Positions 6,653 through 15,821 of a stretch of DNA of 37,154 nt are shown one piece after another (the first letter of the stretch is position 1; each line of letters begins with the position of its first letter). The notes beneath the pieces were generated by a model. It saw only the letters and a list, made by a program, of their open reading frames with translations, was not told where the DNA came from and ran no database searches. This DNA is from Acidobacteriota bacterium (GTDB taxonomy: Bacteria; Acidobacteriota; UBA6911; RPQK01; DATIPO01), in contig DATIPQ010000108.1 in NCBI GenBank assembly GCA_035471785.1, positions 1 through 37,154 of the forward strand. Direction: 5' to 3'. A program made the position numbers and the translations under genes.

Positions 6653-7897
6653 ATGCGCTACCGCTACAGCAAGTACATACCCAATCCGCTCGACGACATC
6701 GACCTGGAGGACGTGCTGGACCGACTTCGCGATTTTCTGCTCGACAGCGGATTCGAATCTCAGTTCTACCCCGATGCCCCCCCTCCCAACAGCATGGAAG
6801 CGCTCTACCGGGCCTTGGCTTCCATCCTCTCCAGCGACGAGCGCCTGCCCGAGGAATGGCGCCAGGCCATGCAAGACTACGAAGAGCAATACCCCCACGG
6901 CGAGCTGCCCGAGGACGTGCGCGACTTTTTCGACGAACTGATCCGCAAGCTGGTGGAAGAGAACTACCTGGAGGTGGAAGAGCAGCAGCAGGGAGCCTCG
7001 CAGCAGGGCCGGGAAGGCGAGGCCGACAACAGCCGGCGCTTCAAGTTGACCGAAAAAAGCATCGATTACCTGGGACACCGCACCTTGCGCGAACTCCTCT
7101 CGTCGCGCGGCTCGGGCGCTTTCGGCAAACACCGCACCCGGCAACTTTCGACCGGAATCGAGGCCGACTGGCACAGCCGTCCCTACGAATTCGGAGACAC
7201 TCTCAACCTGGACGTCAATGCCACCCTGCTCAACGCCATCCAGCGGGAGGGCCTGGGGACGCCGCTCAACCTGGAGTACTCCGACCTGATGGTGCATCAG
7301 AGCGAGTACCACAGCTCCTGCGCCACCGTCATCATGCTGGACTGCTCCCACAGCATGATCCTCTATGGCGAAGACCGTTTCACGCCCGCCAAGAAGGTCA
7401 CTCTGGCTCTGGCCCACATGATCCGCACCCAGTTTCCCGAAGATACGCTTAAAGTCATTCTCTTTCACGACTCGGCCGAGGAGATCCCCGTACACAAAGT
7501 GGCCGAGGTGCAGATCGGACCCTGGCACACCAACACCTGCGAAGGCTTCCGCCTGGCGCGCCGCATCCTCATGAATCAGAAGAAAGACCTGCGCCAGATC
7601 ATCATGGTGACCGACGGCAAGCCTTCGGCGCTGACCCGCAGCGACGGGCGCATTTACAAGAACTCTTTCGGCCTCGACCCCTACATCCTCAACGAGACTT
7701 TCAAGGAGGCCGCAAACTGCCGCCGCTCGGGCATCATGATCAACACCTTCATGCTGGCACGAGATTACTATCTGGTGGAGTTCGTCAAGCAGGTCGCTCA
7801 GATTTCCCAGGGCAAAGCCTACTTGACCAATACCTTCAATCTGGCCGATCACGTGCTGCTGGACTTCATGACCCGCAAGAGCAAGACCGTGCATTGA
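6653..7897 (+). CDS. VWA-domain protein, partner of the MoxR-like ATPase
   Basis: A 414-residue cytoplasmic protein without a signal peptide. The N-terminal half is acidic and partly helical (a QQQ-rich linker near residue 108). The C-terminal half is a von Willebrand A domain with a complete MIDAS metal site: DCSHS (Asp230, Ser232, Ser234), a downstream threonine in HTNTCEG, and VTDGKPS. The start at 6653 has a GAGGAGG ribosome site and leaves 11 bp after the ATPase stop, so the two genes form one unit. By analogy with ChlI/ChlD and MoxR/VWA pairs, it probably docks a client to the ATPase; the client is not known. Confidence 0.86.
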   Translation: MRYRYSKYIPNPLDDIDLEDVLDRLRDFLLDSGFESQFYPDAPPPNSMEALYRALASILSSDERLPEEWRQAMQDYEEQYPHGELPEDVRDFFDELIRKLVEENYLEVEEQQQGASQQGREGEADNSRRFKLTEKSIDYLGHRTLRELLSSRGSGAFGKHRTRQLSTGIEADWHSRPYEFGDTLNLDVNATLLNAIQREGLGTPLNLEYSDLMVHQSEYHSSCATVIMLDCSHSMILYGEDRFTPAKKVTLALAHMIRTQFPEDTLKVILFHDSAEEIPVHKVAEVQIGPWHTNTCEGFRLARRILMNQKKDLRQIIMVTDGKPSALTRSDGRIYKNSFGLDPYILNETFKEAANCRRSGIMINTFMLARDYYLVEFVKQVAQISQGKAYLTNTFNLADHVLLDFMTRKSKTVH

Positions 7898-8002
7898 AAC
7901 TCGAGCTTTAAGTGAACCAAAGCCAGCTTGTCAGCCGCTTCCCGCGTGTTAGAGTGGAATTCAGACAAGGGCCTTTCCAGCCCCCCGGGGCCGGATACCC
8001 TT

Positions 8003-8038
8003 TTGACACGAAACCGCTTGCAGGCTCCTCGCCTGCAA
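8003..8038 (+). other. TTGACA element and 7-bp hairpin in the fbp leader
   Basis: The 161-bp gap before fbp contains a TTGACA at 8003-8008 and an inverted repeat TTGCAGG/CCTGCAA (8018-8024 and 8032-8038) with a 7-nt loop. There is no T-run after the hairpin, so it is not a plain terminator. A matching -10 for the TTGACA would fall inside the hairpin and is poor. A regulatory role for fbp is possible but unproven. Confidence 0.35.
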
Positions 8039-8058
8039 CGTGATCAAAAGGAGAACCG

Positions 8059-9090
8059 ATGAGTACTTCGACATTGACGATTGGGCGCTTCCTGGTGGAG
8101 GAGGAGCGTCAATTCCCGGACGCCACCGGAGTGTTTACGGGCCTGCTGTGGGACCTGACCATCGCCTTCAAGATCATCTCGCGCCAAGTCAACAAGGCCG
8201 GGCTGGTGGACATCTTGGGCAAGACCGGCGACGAGAACGTGCACGGCGAGGAGGTGCGCAAACTGGACGAGTTCGCCCACTACACCCTCTTCAAAGCCAT
8301 GGACCACGGCGGCCACTTGTGCGCCATGGCCTCAGAAGAAGACCCGCGCGTGATGCGCATCCCCAGCAAGTTCAAGAAGGGCAAGTACGTGCTCATCTTC
8401 GATCCCCTGGACGGCTCCTCCAACATCGACGCCAATGTCAGCATCGGCAGCATCTTCTCCATCCTGCGCAAGGTCACTCCCGGCGAGGACGGGACCCTGG
8501 AAGACTGTCTTCAGCCCGGATACAAGCAGGTGGCGGCCGGCTACTGCGTTTACGGATCGAGCACCATCCTGGTCTACTCCAGCGGTTCGGGAGTCAACGG
8601 ATTCACCCTCGACCCCTCCATCGGAGAGTTCCTCATCTCCCACCGCGACATCAAGACCCCGGGCCGCGGCAGCATCTACTCCATCAACGAGGGCTATTCC
8701 GATAGCTGGGACGAAGGGACCAAGCGCTACATTCAACACCTGAAAACCGCCCAGACTCCTCAGGGCAAACCCTACTCGCTGCGCTACATCGGCTCCTTGG
8801 TGGCCGACTTTCACCGCAACCTCCTCTACGGAGGGATCTTCCTCTACCCGGCCAGCTACAAAGACCCCGACCACCCCAAGGCCAAGCTGCGGCTGCTCTA
8901 CGAGGCCAATCCCCTGTCCTTCGTGGTGGAAAAGGCCGGAGGCAAGGCCACCACGGGACGCCAGGAGATCCTTCAGATCGAGCCCGAGTCGCTCCATCAG
9001 CGCGTTCCCTTGATCCTGGGCAGCGCCGAGGACGTCGAGAGCTACTGCAGCTTCATCAGAGAATACTCGCCCGCCCCCTCGGGAACCTAG
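8059..9090 (+). CDS. fbp: Fructose-1,6-bisphosphatase, class I
   Basis: Class I FBPase hydrolyses fructose 1,6-bisphosphate to fructose 6-phosphate in gluconeogenesis. The 343-residue protein carries the diagnostic metal-binding motif FDPLDGSSNID (114-124), the SEED segment (92-95), the loop SINEGY, and the substrate-binding region YIGSLVADFHRNLLYGG followed by LRLLYEANPLSFVVEKAGG. Length and motif order are normal. An AAGGAG ribosome site precedes the ATG. The rpoH-like gene starts 11 bp downstream and is probably co-transcribed. Together with pfkA it gives both directions of the F6P/FBP step. Confidence 0.95.
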   Translation: MSTSTLTIGRFLVEEERQFPDATGVFTGLLWDLTIAFKIISRQVNKAGLVDILGKTGDENVHGEEVRKLDEFAHYTLFKAMDHGGHLCAMASEEDPRVMRIPSKFKKGKYVLIFDPLDGSSNIDANVSIGSIFSILRKVTPGEDGTLEDCLQPGYKQVAAGYCVYGSSTILVYSSGSGVNGFTLDPSIGEFLISHRDIKTPGRGSIYSINEGYSDSWDEGTKRYIQHLKTAQTPQGKPYSLRYIGSLVADFHRNLLYGGIFLYPASYKDPDHPKAKLRLLYEANPLSFVVEKAGGKATTGRQEILQIEPESLHQRVPLILGSAEDVESYCSFIREYSPAPSGT

Positions 9091-9101
9091 ACGCATATCG
9101 G

Positions 9102-10052
9102 ATGAGCGACAACGACCAAGAAAAGCAGTCCAAGGACGAAAGCGGCGACGAGTCTCGGGTTCCGGTACCCGTCTCGACGGGCACGGCCCAACTGGCCAAG
9201 CTCGACCCGCTGCGCAAGTACCTGCTTGAAATCAGCCGCTTCCAACCCCTCTCGGCCGAGGAAGAACGCGATCTCGCCATGCGCTACCGCGAAGAAGACG
9301 ACGAATACGCGGCCATGCGGCTGGTGACGGCCAACCTGCGCCTGGTGGTCAAAATCGCCATGATGTACAAGCGCGTCTACAGCAACGTCCTCGACCTCAT
9401 TCAAGAAGGCAACATCGGCCTGATGGAGGCGGTCAAGCGCTTCGATCCCAACAAGGGCGCCCGGCTGCCCACCTACGCCTCCTGGTGGATCAAGGCCTAC
9501 ATCATCAAATTCATGCTCGACAACATGCGCATCGTGCGGGCCGGCACCACCAACGAAAAACGCCGCCTGCTTTTCAATCTGCGCAAGGAGAAAGAGAAGC
9601 TGAGACTGCAAGGCATCGACCCCACCCCCAAGCTGATCGCCCAGCGGCTGCAGGTGGAGGAAGATACCGTGCGCGAGATGGAGCCTTACATCGAGGGGCC
9701 GGAGCTGAGCCTGGACGCGCCGGTGGCCGACGACAGCGCCCTCACCTACGTCGATACGCTGACCGACGCCGACATCATGGTCGACGACCGGCTGGCCCAA
9801 GGCGAACTGCGGCAGCTCTTCGAAGACAAGCTGCAGGAGTTCGCCCAAACGCTCAGCGAGCGCGAGCGGGTCATCCTCTTCCAGCGCCTGATGGCTGAAG
9901 AGCCGCTGACCTTGCAAGAGATCGCCGATCAGTACGGGGTGACCCGCGAAGCCATCCGTCTCAACGAAAAAACGCTGATCGGCAAGATCAAGAAATACAT
10001 GGAAGACGAGTTGGAGGACATCGCCCACATCGAGTTCGGCTTGGCCGACTGA
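9102..10052 (+). CDS. rpoH: RNA polymerase sigma factor of the RpoH (sigma-32) family
   Basis: A group 2/3 sigma-70 factor of 316 residues. It has region 1.2 (DPLRKYLLEISRFQPLSAEEE), region 2 with LIQEGNIGLMEAVKRFDP and LPTYASWWIKAYI, an RpoH-box-like segment (NEKRRLLFNLRKEKEKL), and region 4 with LTLQEIADQYGVTREAIR for -35 recognition. RpoH directs heat-shock and stress genes. The N-terminal 25 residues are polar, acidic and family-atypical. The start is 11 bp after fbp with only a weak ribosome site, suggesting coupling or read-through. Another alternative sigma factor cannot be fully excluded, but the box favours RpoH. Confidence 0.85.
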   Translation: MSDNDQEKQSKDESGDESRVPVPVSTGTAQLAKLDPLRKYLLEISRFQPLSAEEERDLAMRYREEDDEYAAMRLVTANLRLVVKIAMMYKRVYSNVLDLIQEGNIGLMEAVKRFDPNKGARLPTYASWWIKAYIIKFMLDNMRIVRAGTTNEKRRLLFNLRKEKEKLRLQGIDPTPKLIAQRLQVEEDTVREMEPYIEGPELSLDAPVADDSALTYVDTLTDADIMVDDRLAQGELRQLFEDKLQEFAQTLSERERVILFQRLMAEEPLTLQEIADQYGVTREAIRLNEKTLIGKIKKYMEDELEDIAHIEFGLAD

Positions 10053-10055
10053 AAC

Positions 10056-10085
10056 TTGACACAGGCCCGGGCATCCCAGCATACT
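10056..10085 (+). promoter_or_regulatory. Sigma-70-type promoter for the zinc-ribbon gene
   Basis: TTGACA (10056-10061) and CATACT (10080-10085) are separated by 18 bp. It begins 3 bp after the rpoH stop, giving the downstream small gene its own transcript with a leader of about 90 nt. Confidence 0.6.
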
Positions 10086-10182
10086 GTGTGGCTCCATTTG
10101 CGAGAATCGCTTTCAAGCGGCGAGCCGCCTCCGGAGAGGAAGGCGATCCGCCGTAGTCAATCACTCGGGAGGTTTCGAGATC

Positions 10183-10374
10183 ATGTCCAAACTGAGTAAG
10201 ACCGCTCGTGCCAGTCTGGGTCAGAGAGGCGCCAAGGGTTCCGCCAAGCTGTGTCCGAAATGCGGCGAGGAACTGGTGGCCACCAAAGTCATGCGCGTGG
10301 CCGGAGTCACCTCCGGCGGCATGTTCTGGGTGTGCCAGAAAGACGACTTCCGGGCCCCCATCGGCCGGGCCTGA
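10183..10374 (+). CDS. Small zinc-ribbon-like protein (63 aa)
   Basis: A 63-residue basic protein. The N-terminal 20 residues are rich in Ser, Lys and Arg; CPKC (Cys24, Cys27) begins a zinc-ribbon-like knuckle, and a third cysteine lies in FWVCQKDD (Cys51). Only three cysteines are present, so the fourth zinc ligand would have to be Asp or His, or be supplied by a partner. The GGGAGG ribosome site lies about 10 nt before the ATG. It is a monocistronic unit between its own promoter (10056-10085) and a strong terminator (10413-10436). No function can be assigned; nucleic-acid or ribosome association is plausible from the composition. Confidence 0.72.
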   Translation: MSKLSKTARASLGQRGAKGSAKLCPKCGEELVATKVMRVAGVTSGGMFWVCQKDDFRAPIGRA

Positions 10375-10412
10375 TGGCTTTTTGCAAGAGCAAACTCGAG
10401 GCGGACGCCCCG

Positions 10413-10436
10413 GGCGGCGGGCCGCCTTTCTTTTTT
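10413..10436 (+). terminator. Rho-independent terminator after the zinc-ribbon gene
   Basis: A GGCGG/CCGCC stem with a CGGG loop is followed by TTTCTTTTTT. It lies in the 105-bp gap between convergent genes. Confidence 0.8.
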
Positions 10437-10479
10437 GCGGTCAGCGCCGCAGCCGATGCCCTGCAACCGATGCCTGGGA

Positions 10480-11508
10480 TCATAGAATGAGCATGGCGTC
10501 GCCGTAGCTGTAGAAGCGGTATCGATGCCGCACCGCCTCTTCGTAGCAGCGTTTGATCAGGTCGAGTCCGGCAAAGGCCGACACCAGCACCAGCAGGGTG
10601 GATCGGGGCAAGTGGAAGTTGGTGATGAGGGCATCGCACACTTGCCAGCGAAAGCCGGGATAGATGAAGAGCGCGGTTTCCCCCGCGGCTTCCTTGACCT
10701 CCCCCTTGTCACGGGCCAGATGCTCCAGCACGCGGGTGGATGTGCTGCCCACCGCCACGACCCTGCCTCCCCGGCGGCGCTGCTCCCGCACGGCTCGGGC
10801 CGCCTCGGCCTCCACCTCGAAGATCTCGGCTTCCATTTCATGGGCCGGCACGTCCTGGCTTTCGATGGGACGGAAAGTCCCGTATCCCACGTGCAAGGTG
10901 ATGAATACGTGGCGCAGGCTCTGCAGCAGAGCGGGGGTGAAATGGAGTCCCGCGGTAGGCGCGGCCACCGAGCCCTCGCGGGCCGCGTAAACGGTTTGGT
11001 AGCGTTCCGAGTCCGCCGCCAGTCCGCCCTCGCCTCGTTCGATATAGGGCGGAAGCGGCATCTGTCCGTACTGGCTCAGCAGGTTCTTGAAATCGCCCCG
11101 ATAAAAGAAGCGCAGGCGTCGGCGCAAGCGGGAATCCGAGGGCATCACTTCGGCCTCGAGCTTGCCGGCGGCGATCGTCAGGCGCGTCCCCTGGCGCACC
11201 CTGCGACCTGGACGCAGCAGGGCCTCCCAGACATCCTTCTCCACTTCTCTCAGCAGCAGAATCTCGATGCGCCGGGTGCCTCCGGGCCGGTCGGCGAAGA
11301 GGCGCGCCGGAATGACCTTGCTGTCGTTGAGCACCAGCAGGTCGTCCCCGGCCAGCAGTTGGGGCAGTTCGCGAAAGCGGTGGTGACCGATGCTGCCGTT
11401 GCGGCGGTCGAGCAGCATAAGGCGCGATTCGTCACGCTTCTGGCTGGGATGCTGGGCGATCAGTTGGGGGGGCAGGTGATAGTCGAAATCGCTGAGGCGC
11501 AAGTTCAT
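10480..11508 (-). CDS. queA: S-adenosylmethionine:tRNA ribosyltransferase-isomerase
   Basis: QueA transfers the ribosyl moiety of SAM to 7-aminomethyl-7-deazaguanine in tRNA, giving epoxyqueuosine. The 342-residue protein contains the hallmark segments LRLSDFDYHLPPQLIAQHP, LNDSKVIPARL, the central PLPPYIER, SVAAPTAGLHFT, HVGYGTFRPI and ITNFHLPRSTLLVLVSAF. Length is normal. Its ATG follows the TAG of the VWA gene with no gap (TAGATG), so it is the last gene of the folE-VWA-queA unit. With folE and queD it makes three queuosine genes in this window; tgt, queC, queE, queF and queG are not here. Confidence 0.96.
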   Translation of the reverse strand: MNLRLSDFDYHLPPQLIAQHPSQKRDESRLMLLDRRNGSIGHHRFRELPQLLAGDDLLVLNDSKVIPARLFADRPGGTRRIEILLLREVEKDVWEALLRPGRRVRQGTRLTIAAGKLEAEVMPSDSRLRRRLRFFYRGDFKNLLSQYGQMPLPPYIERGEGGLAADSERYQTVYAAREGSVAAPTAGLHFTPALLQSLRHVFITLHVGYGTFRPIESQDVPAHEMEAEIFEVEAEAARAVREQRRRGGRVVAVGSTSTRVLEHLARDKGEVKEAAGETALFIYPGFRWQVCDALITNFHLPRSTLLVLVSAFAGLDLIKRCYEEAVRHRYRFYSYGDAMLIL

Positions 11509-12939
11509 CTAGTCGGTGCCGATCTGCACCACGGTTTCGAAGGCCGTCATCTTCCAGGTGGAAACTTCCAGCACCGCCACCCTGAAGTTGTAGGTGCCTT
11601 TAGGCGCCAGCAGCTTGTTGGTGTAGATGATGCCCTGTCCGTTGGCGATCTCTCGGGCCCGCAGGTCGATGGGCAGAATCTCCCTGAGGCGGGCCACCTC
11701 GTTGCCCTGGCGGTCGATGAGCTGTCCCACGATTCCCAGTTGCGTCCTCACCCCCAGCTTGTCGCCGGCCAGCGAGAGGGGATTGATCTTGAGACGGAAG
11801 GGCTGCCCGGTCTCACCTCCCAGTGCGCGCGGCTGCAGCACGTCCAGGGCGGCCGAGATCTCGCGGTAGGAGGTATCGATATCGAGAGGCGCCTTTTCGT
11901 CTTTGGAGGCAAAGAGGGCCACGATCAGTTCTTTCTTGGCCTGCATCTGCCGGGGCAGCCTCTTGAAGGGCATAGAGACTTCGTAGTCCTCGTTTTCAGT
12001 GACCCGAATGCGGATGTCGCGGTCTTCCTTGGGACGCCTGGGATCGGAGGTGGTGTAGGCCACACGGTAGAGGTTGCCGAAAACGCTCTCGGTGATCTGG
12101 GCCAGGGTCTGGTCGAAGTCGAGGACGGCCTCGAAGCCCGAAAAGTGCAGTCCGTCGGTGCCGCGCGAGAGGCGGGCGAAGGCCTGGCGCTTCTTTTCCC
12201 GCTCTTCGCCCTCGGGCGTGGGCGGGGCGTCGGGATGGATGTAAAGCTGGGAGGCCGAAGGAACCAGCACCGTATAGATGTTGACGCCGTTGATGCGGGC
12301 CAGCGAGGTCGACTGGGCCGACTTGACGTAATCGTCGTCCATGCCGTCCGAGATGAGGATGATGACTTTGCGGTCCTGGGGCCTCGCCTTGGCCTTGATC
12401 TGCTGCACCAGCGAGTTGAGGGAAGCGTAGATGGAGGTGCGTCCCAGGTGCTGCCGGGCCTGGGCGAAGGCTTGCAGCGCGGCCGAACGATTGGAGGTGA
12501 AGGCCTGGAATTCCAGCAGTTGGTCGGTGAAGCCGTAGATCCCCACTTGGGTGAACTGCTGCAGATTGTCGAAAAAGGTGCGGGCCGCCAGCAGTTGCTC
12601 GGAACGGGTGGAGAAGGTGCTCCCGCTGACGTCGATGAGAAAGGCCAGCCACAGCCCCCCTTGCCTGGGCTGCTGATTGCTGGGGCCCTCGAAGTAGCGC
12701 AACTCCTGCTCCACCCCGTCTTCGTAGACCCGGAAGCGGCCGGCCGCCAGGTCGTTGACGAAGCGGCCTTGGGCGTCCTTGACCGAGAACATCAGGGTGA
12801 TCAGGTTGACGTCGACCCGAAAGATCTCGTCCTCGTCGGGAAACTCCTGAGGCAACTCCTCCTGAGCCGCCAGCGGCAGGCCGAGGCAGACCGCCGCGAT
12901 GCAGATCAGAATGCTCAGCCGGCCCAGCCTCAAAGTCAT
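11509..12939 (-). CDS. Secreted VWA-domain protein of the acidobacterial 'VWFA-related' type
   Basis: A 476-residue protein with a signal peptide (hydrophobic stretch about 8-25, ending LPLAAQ). A short beta-rich segment ([29 protein letters not shown]) precedes a VWA domain with MIDAS residues Asp103, Ser105 and Ser107 in IDVSGST and ISDGMDD further on. This arrangement, with 'V.V..vVtD..G..v.gL....F.v.EdG', is the VWFA-related family greatly expanded in Acidobacteria, and is the best phylum marker here. The C-terminal 200 residues are a beta-rich domain. It sits between folE (4-bp ATGA overlap) and queA (0-bp gap), so it is translated with queuosine genes although it is exported. The function is unknown. 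Confidence 0.87.
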   Translation of the reverse strand: MTLRLGRLSILICIAAVCLGLPLAAQEELPQEFPDEDEIFRVDVNLITLMFSVKDAQGRFVNDLAAGRFRVYEDGVEQELRYFEGPSNQQPRQGGLWLAFLIDVSGSTFSTRSEQLLAARTFFDNLQQFTQVGIYGFTDQLLEFQAFTSNRSAALQAFAQARQHLGRTSIYASLNSLVQQIKAKARPQDRKVIILISDGMDDDYVKSAQSTSLARINGVNIYTVLVPSASQLYIHPDAPPTPEGEEREKKRQAFARLSRGTDGLHFSGFEAVLDFDQTLAQITESVFGNLYRVAYTTSDPRRPKEDRDIRIRVTENEDYEVSMPFKRLPRQMQAKKELIVALFASKDEKAPLDIDTSYREISAALDVLQPRALGGETGQPFRLKINPLSLAGDKLGVRTQLGIVGQLIDRQGNEVARLREILPIDLRAREIANGQGIIYTNKLLAPKGTYNFRVAVLEVSTWKMTAFETVVQIGTD

Positions 12940-13484
12940 ATCCGATGTCCCACCAGTTGCAGAAACTCCATCCTGGAGCGGTTGTCCGTGCGGAAGCTGC
13001 CCAGCATGGCCGAGGTGATCATGCTGGAGTTCTGTTTTTCCACCCCCCGCATCATCATGCACAGGTGCCTGGCTTCGATGACGACGGCCACTCCCTTGGG
13101 GTCGATCCACTCGGTGACGGTCTTGGCGATCTGCTGGGTGAGGCGTTCCTGAACCTGCAGCCGCCGCGCGTACATGTCGACAATGCGGGGAATCTTGCTC
13201 AGGCCGATGACCTTCTTGGAGGGCAGGTAGGCGACGTGGCACTTGCCGAAAAAGGGCAGCAGGTGATGCTCGCACATGCTGTACAGTTCGATGTCTCGCA
13301 CGATGACCATCTCGTCGTACTCGACGCTGAACAGGGCTCCGTTGAGGATGTCCTCCGCCGTCTTGTGATAGCCGCTGGTGAGGAATTTCCAAGCCCTTTC
13401 CACGCGCTCGGGTGTTTTCGCCAGGCCCTCCCGATCAGGATTTTCTCCGATCTCGACCAGGAGGTTGCGGATTGTCTCTTGCAT
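12936..13484 (-). CDS. folE: GTP cyclohydrolase I
   Basis: FolE converts GTP to 7,8-dihydroneopterin triphosphate, the entry step for folate and queuosine. The 182-residue protein has zinc ligands Cys71 and His74 ([10 protein letters not shown]) and Cys142 ([10 protein letters not shown]), plus [10 protein letters not shown] and the C-terminal TSAMLGSF. It has a good ribosome site (AAGGAG). Its stop overlaps the start of the VWA gene by 4 bp and queA follows that, so a role in queuosine supply, upstream of QueD, is likely. A TATATT at 13532-13537 (minus) is a possible -10. Confidence 0.95.
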   Translation of the reverse strand: MQETIRNLLVEIGENPDREGLAKTPERVERAWKFLTSGYHKTAEDILNGALFSVEYDEMVIVRDIELYSMCEHHLLPFFGKCHVAYLPSKKVIGLSKIPRIVDMYARRLQVQERLTQQIAKTVTEWIDPKGVAVVIEARHLCMMMRGVEKQNSSMITSAMLGSFRTDNRSRMEFLQLVGHRI

Positions 13485-13557
13485 GCTCCTTCAGTCTCCC
13501 ATGGAGAGGATTGCTTCCGACCAGAACGTTCAATATACCGGTATGGACGGCTGATCA

Positions 13558-14442
13558 TCAATCGGGGTTCCCGCCGTTGCGGGGACGGACCGGCTCGAAT
13601 TCAGCCACCCGGTCGATCCCGGCCAGATCGGGGATGACTTGGATAGGGCGCCATCCCTGCCGCCGCGCCGATTCCTCCACCCAAGGCCGAAGATCCTTGC
13701 CCAGTTCGACCAAAACGCCGGCCCCGGGTTTAAGGATGCGCGCGGCCTGAGAAAAGATCTTCTCATAGACCTCCAGCCCGCTGTCTCCCGCGAAGACGGC
13801 GCAGGCAGGCTCGTAGCGGCGCACCCCTTCGTCCACCAGGTGGCTTTGGCTGAGGGCTCCGTAAGGAGGATTGGAGACCAGCAGGTCGAAGAAGGGGCGC
13901 CGGGCCAGCGCTGACAGGGCATCGGCGGCCACCATGCGCAGGCGGCTGCCGGCGCCCAGGCGCAGCGCGTTGCGGTTGGCCACCTGGAGGGCGGCGGGGG
14001 AAATGTCGATGCCGGTCAGGATGACCCGCGGATCTTCCAGGATCAAGGTCTCTCCCAGGCATCCCGAACCCAAGCCCACTTCCACCACCTGCAGCGGCCG
14101 GTCGGGCAGCGGGGAGAGGCGCCGCAGGCAGGCTTCCAGCAGCAGTTCGGTTTCGGGACGGGGAACCAGCACGGCGGGAGAAACCTCGAAGTCGCGTCCG
14201 TAGAATTCTTGCCGGCCCCTCAGGTACTGCAAGGGGAAGTGCTCTTTGCGTTTCTCCAACCACTGGCAGAAGAGTTTTTCCTGGCTGGGCTCCAGCCTTT
14301 GCTCGGGGTGAGCCAGCAGGTGGGCGCGGTTGGCGGAGAGCAGGGAGGTCAAAATCAGTTCGGCGTCGGCCCTGGGCGACCGCAGTCCGGCCCGGCGCAA
14401 GGTTTCGGTGGCCTCGACCAGGGCCTGTCGGATGGTAGTCAT
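13558..14442 (-). CDS. prmC: Peptide chain release factor N5-glutamine methyltransferase
   Basis: PrmC (HemK) methylates the glutamine of the GGQ motif in release factors. The 294-residue protein has an N-terminal helical RF-binding domain, LVPRPETELLLE, the SAM-binding motif EVGLGSGCLG (121-130) and the catalytic NPPY (191-194). It lies 71 bp downstream of prfA, its substrate gene, in the classical rpmE-prfA-prmC order. The start at 14442 fits the conserved N-terminus. Confidence 0.93.
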   Translation of the reverse strand: MTTIRQALVEATETLRRAGLRSPRADAELILTSLLSANRAHLLAHPEQRLEPSQEKLFCQWLEKRKEHFPLQYLRGRQEFYGRDFEVSPAVLVPRPETELLLEACLRRLSPLPDRPLQVVEVGLGSGCLGETLILEDPRVILTGIDISPAALQVANRNALRLGAGSRLRMVAADALSALARRPFFDLLVSNPPYGALSQSHLVDEGVRRYEPACAVFAGDSGLEVYEKIFSQAARILKPGAGVLVELGKDLRPWVEESARRQGWRPIQVIPDLAGIDRVAEFEPVRPRNGGNPD

Positions 14443-14513
14443 GCGGCCTGAGAGCGCCCTTCTGGTTTCAGCGGCGGTGCCAGGGGGCGGCGCCAGGTGA
14501 CCCCGCGGGATCG

Positions 14514-15587
14514 TCAGTTGACCTGCTTCTCGCGCAGAGCCTCGGTCCGCTCGTTGGTCACCAAAGCGTCGATGATGGGATCGATCTCGCCCTCCATGAT
14601 CCTGTCGAGCTGGTGCAGGGTCAGTCCCAGGCGATGTTCGGTGACGCGGTTCTGAGGGAAGTTGTAGGTGCGGATCTTCTCGCTGCGGTCGCCGCTTCCC
14701 ACCATGGCGCGGCGGCTCTCGGCGATTTCCTGCTGCTGCTCCTGCCGGGCTTTTTCAAAGAGCCGAGAACGCAGCACCTTGAGGGCCTTGGCCTTATTCT
14801 TGATCTGCGACTTCTCGTCCTGGCAGGTGACCACCTCGCCGCTGGGAACGTGGGTGATGCGGACCGCCGAATAGGTAGTATTGACGCTCTGTCCGCCAGG
14901 ACCCGAGGAGCAGTAGGTATCGATGCGCAGGTCGCTGGGATCGATGTCCACCTCGACCTCGTCGACCTCTGGCAGCACAGCCACGGTGATGGCCGAGGTG
15001 TGCACCCGTCCCTGAGTCTCGGTCTCCGGCACCCGCTGAACGCGGTGGACGCCGCTCTCGAACTTGAGACGGCTGTAGGCGCCCTTGCCCTCCACCAGCG
15101 CCACCACTTCCTTCAGCCCTCCGACGCTGGACTCGCGGGCGTCCAGCAGCTCCACCTTCCAGCCTCGCCCTTCGGCGTAGCGGGAATAAAGGCGGAACAT
15201 CTCCTGGGCGAAAAGAGTCGCCTCGTCGCCGCCTGTTCCGGCCCGGATCTCCAGTACCACGTTCTTCTCGTCGTTGGGATCCTTGGGGATGAGAAGCATC
15301 TTGAGCTCTCGCTCGCAGGCCTCCAGTTGCGGCTTGAGGCGCTGCAACTCCTCCTCGGCCATTTCGCACAGCTCTTCCTCGCTCTCCTCCTGCAGGATCT
15401 GCCGGGCGTCTTCAATGCCCGTTTCAAGCTTGCGGAACTGGCGGTACTTCTCGACGATCTCCTGCAGTTCGGAGTGAGCCCGCGCCGCATCCCGAAGCTT
15501 GTTGGGGTTGGAGAGCATCTCGCTGCTCCCCAGATCCTGGGAAAGCTTCTCGTACTTTTCTTCCAAGGCCTGAAGCTTCTGGAACAC
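14514..15587 (-). CDS. prfA: Peptide chain release factor 1
   Basis: RF1 ends translation at UAA and UAG. The 357-residue protein has the N-terminal coiled domain, [16 protein letters not shown], the codon-recognition region with PET (PxT motif) in [15 protein letters not shown], and the universal GGQ (231-233) in [12 protein letters not shown]. The start is GTG at 15587, which gives the normal N-terminus ([14 protein letters not shown]); it lies 6 bp after the rpmE stop. No clear ribosome site is seen, so translation may be coupled to rpmE. PrmC, encoded next, would methylate the GGQ glutamine. Confidence 0.95.
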   Translation of the reverse strand: MFQKLQALEEKYEKLSQDLGSSEMLSNPNKLRDAARAHSELQEIVEKYRQFRKLETGIEDARQILQEESEEELCEMAEEELQRLKPQLEACERELKMLLIPKDPNDEKNVVLEIRAGTGGDEATLFAQEMFRLYSRYAEGRGWKVELLDARESSVGGLKEVVALVEGKGAYSRLKFESGVHRVQRVPETETQGRVHTSAITVAVLPEVDEVEVDIDPSDLRIDTYCSSGPGGQSVNTTYSAVRITHVPSGEVVTCQDEKSQIKNKAKALKVLRSRLFEKARQEQQQEIAESRRAMVGSGDRSEKIRTYNFPQNRVTEHRLGLTLHQLDRIMEGEIDPIIDALVTNERTEALREKQVN

Positions 15588-15593
15588 GGCGGG

Positions 15594-15821
15594 TTACTTC
15601 TTGGACTTTTTGCCCTGGTTGAACTGCGCGTACTTGCGCTGGAAACGCTCCACGCGTCCGGTGGTGTCGACCAGCTTCTGCTTGCCGGTAAAGAAAGGAT
15701 GGCAACTGGAGCAGATCTCCAGACGGATGTCGCCGTCGTGGGTGGAGCGCGTTTCCCACTCGGCGCCGCAAGCGCAGCGCACCGTGACGGTGTCGTACTC
15801 GGGATGGATGGCAGCTTTCAT
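15594..15821 (-). CDS. rpmE: Ribosomal protein bL31, zinc-binding (C+) type
   Basis: A 75-residue protein with four zinc-ligand cysteines: Cys16 and Cys18 (CACG), Cys37 and Cys40 (CSSC), followed by [20 protein letters not shown], the bL31 signature. The C-terminus is basic. The zinc-type paralogue normally works when zinc is plentiful. It heads the rpmE-prfA-prmC unit, transcribed divergently from rpsA. A TATACT-like -10 lies on the minus strand at 15949-15954 without a clear -35. Confidence 0.95.
   Translation of the reverse strand: MKAAIHPEYDTVTVRCACGAEWETRSTHDGDIRLEICSSCHPFFTGKQKLVDTTGRVERFQRKYAQFNQGKKSKK

Noticed and set aside
5157-7897. Magnesium chelatase subunits I and D for chlorophyll synthesis
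   Set aside because: No tetrapyrrole or photosynthesis genes nearby and the sequence fits generic MoxR/VWA pairs better.
10525-13152. An 875-codon plus-strand open frame opposite queA, VWA and folE
   Set aside because: It is the antisense shadow of three well-supported genes; the translation has no family features and arises from GC-rich codon bias.
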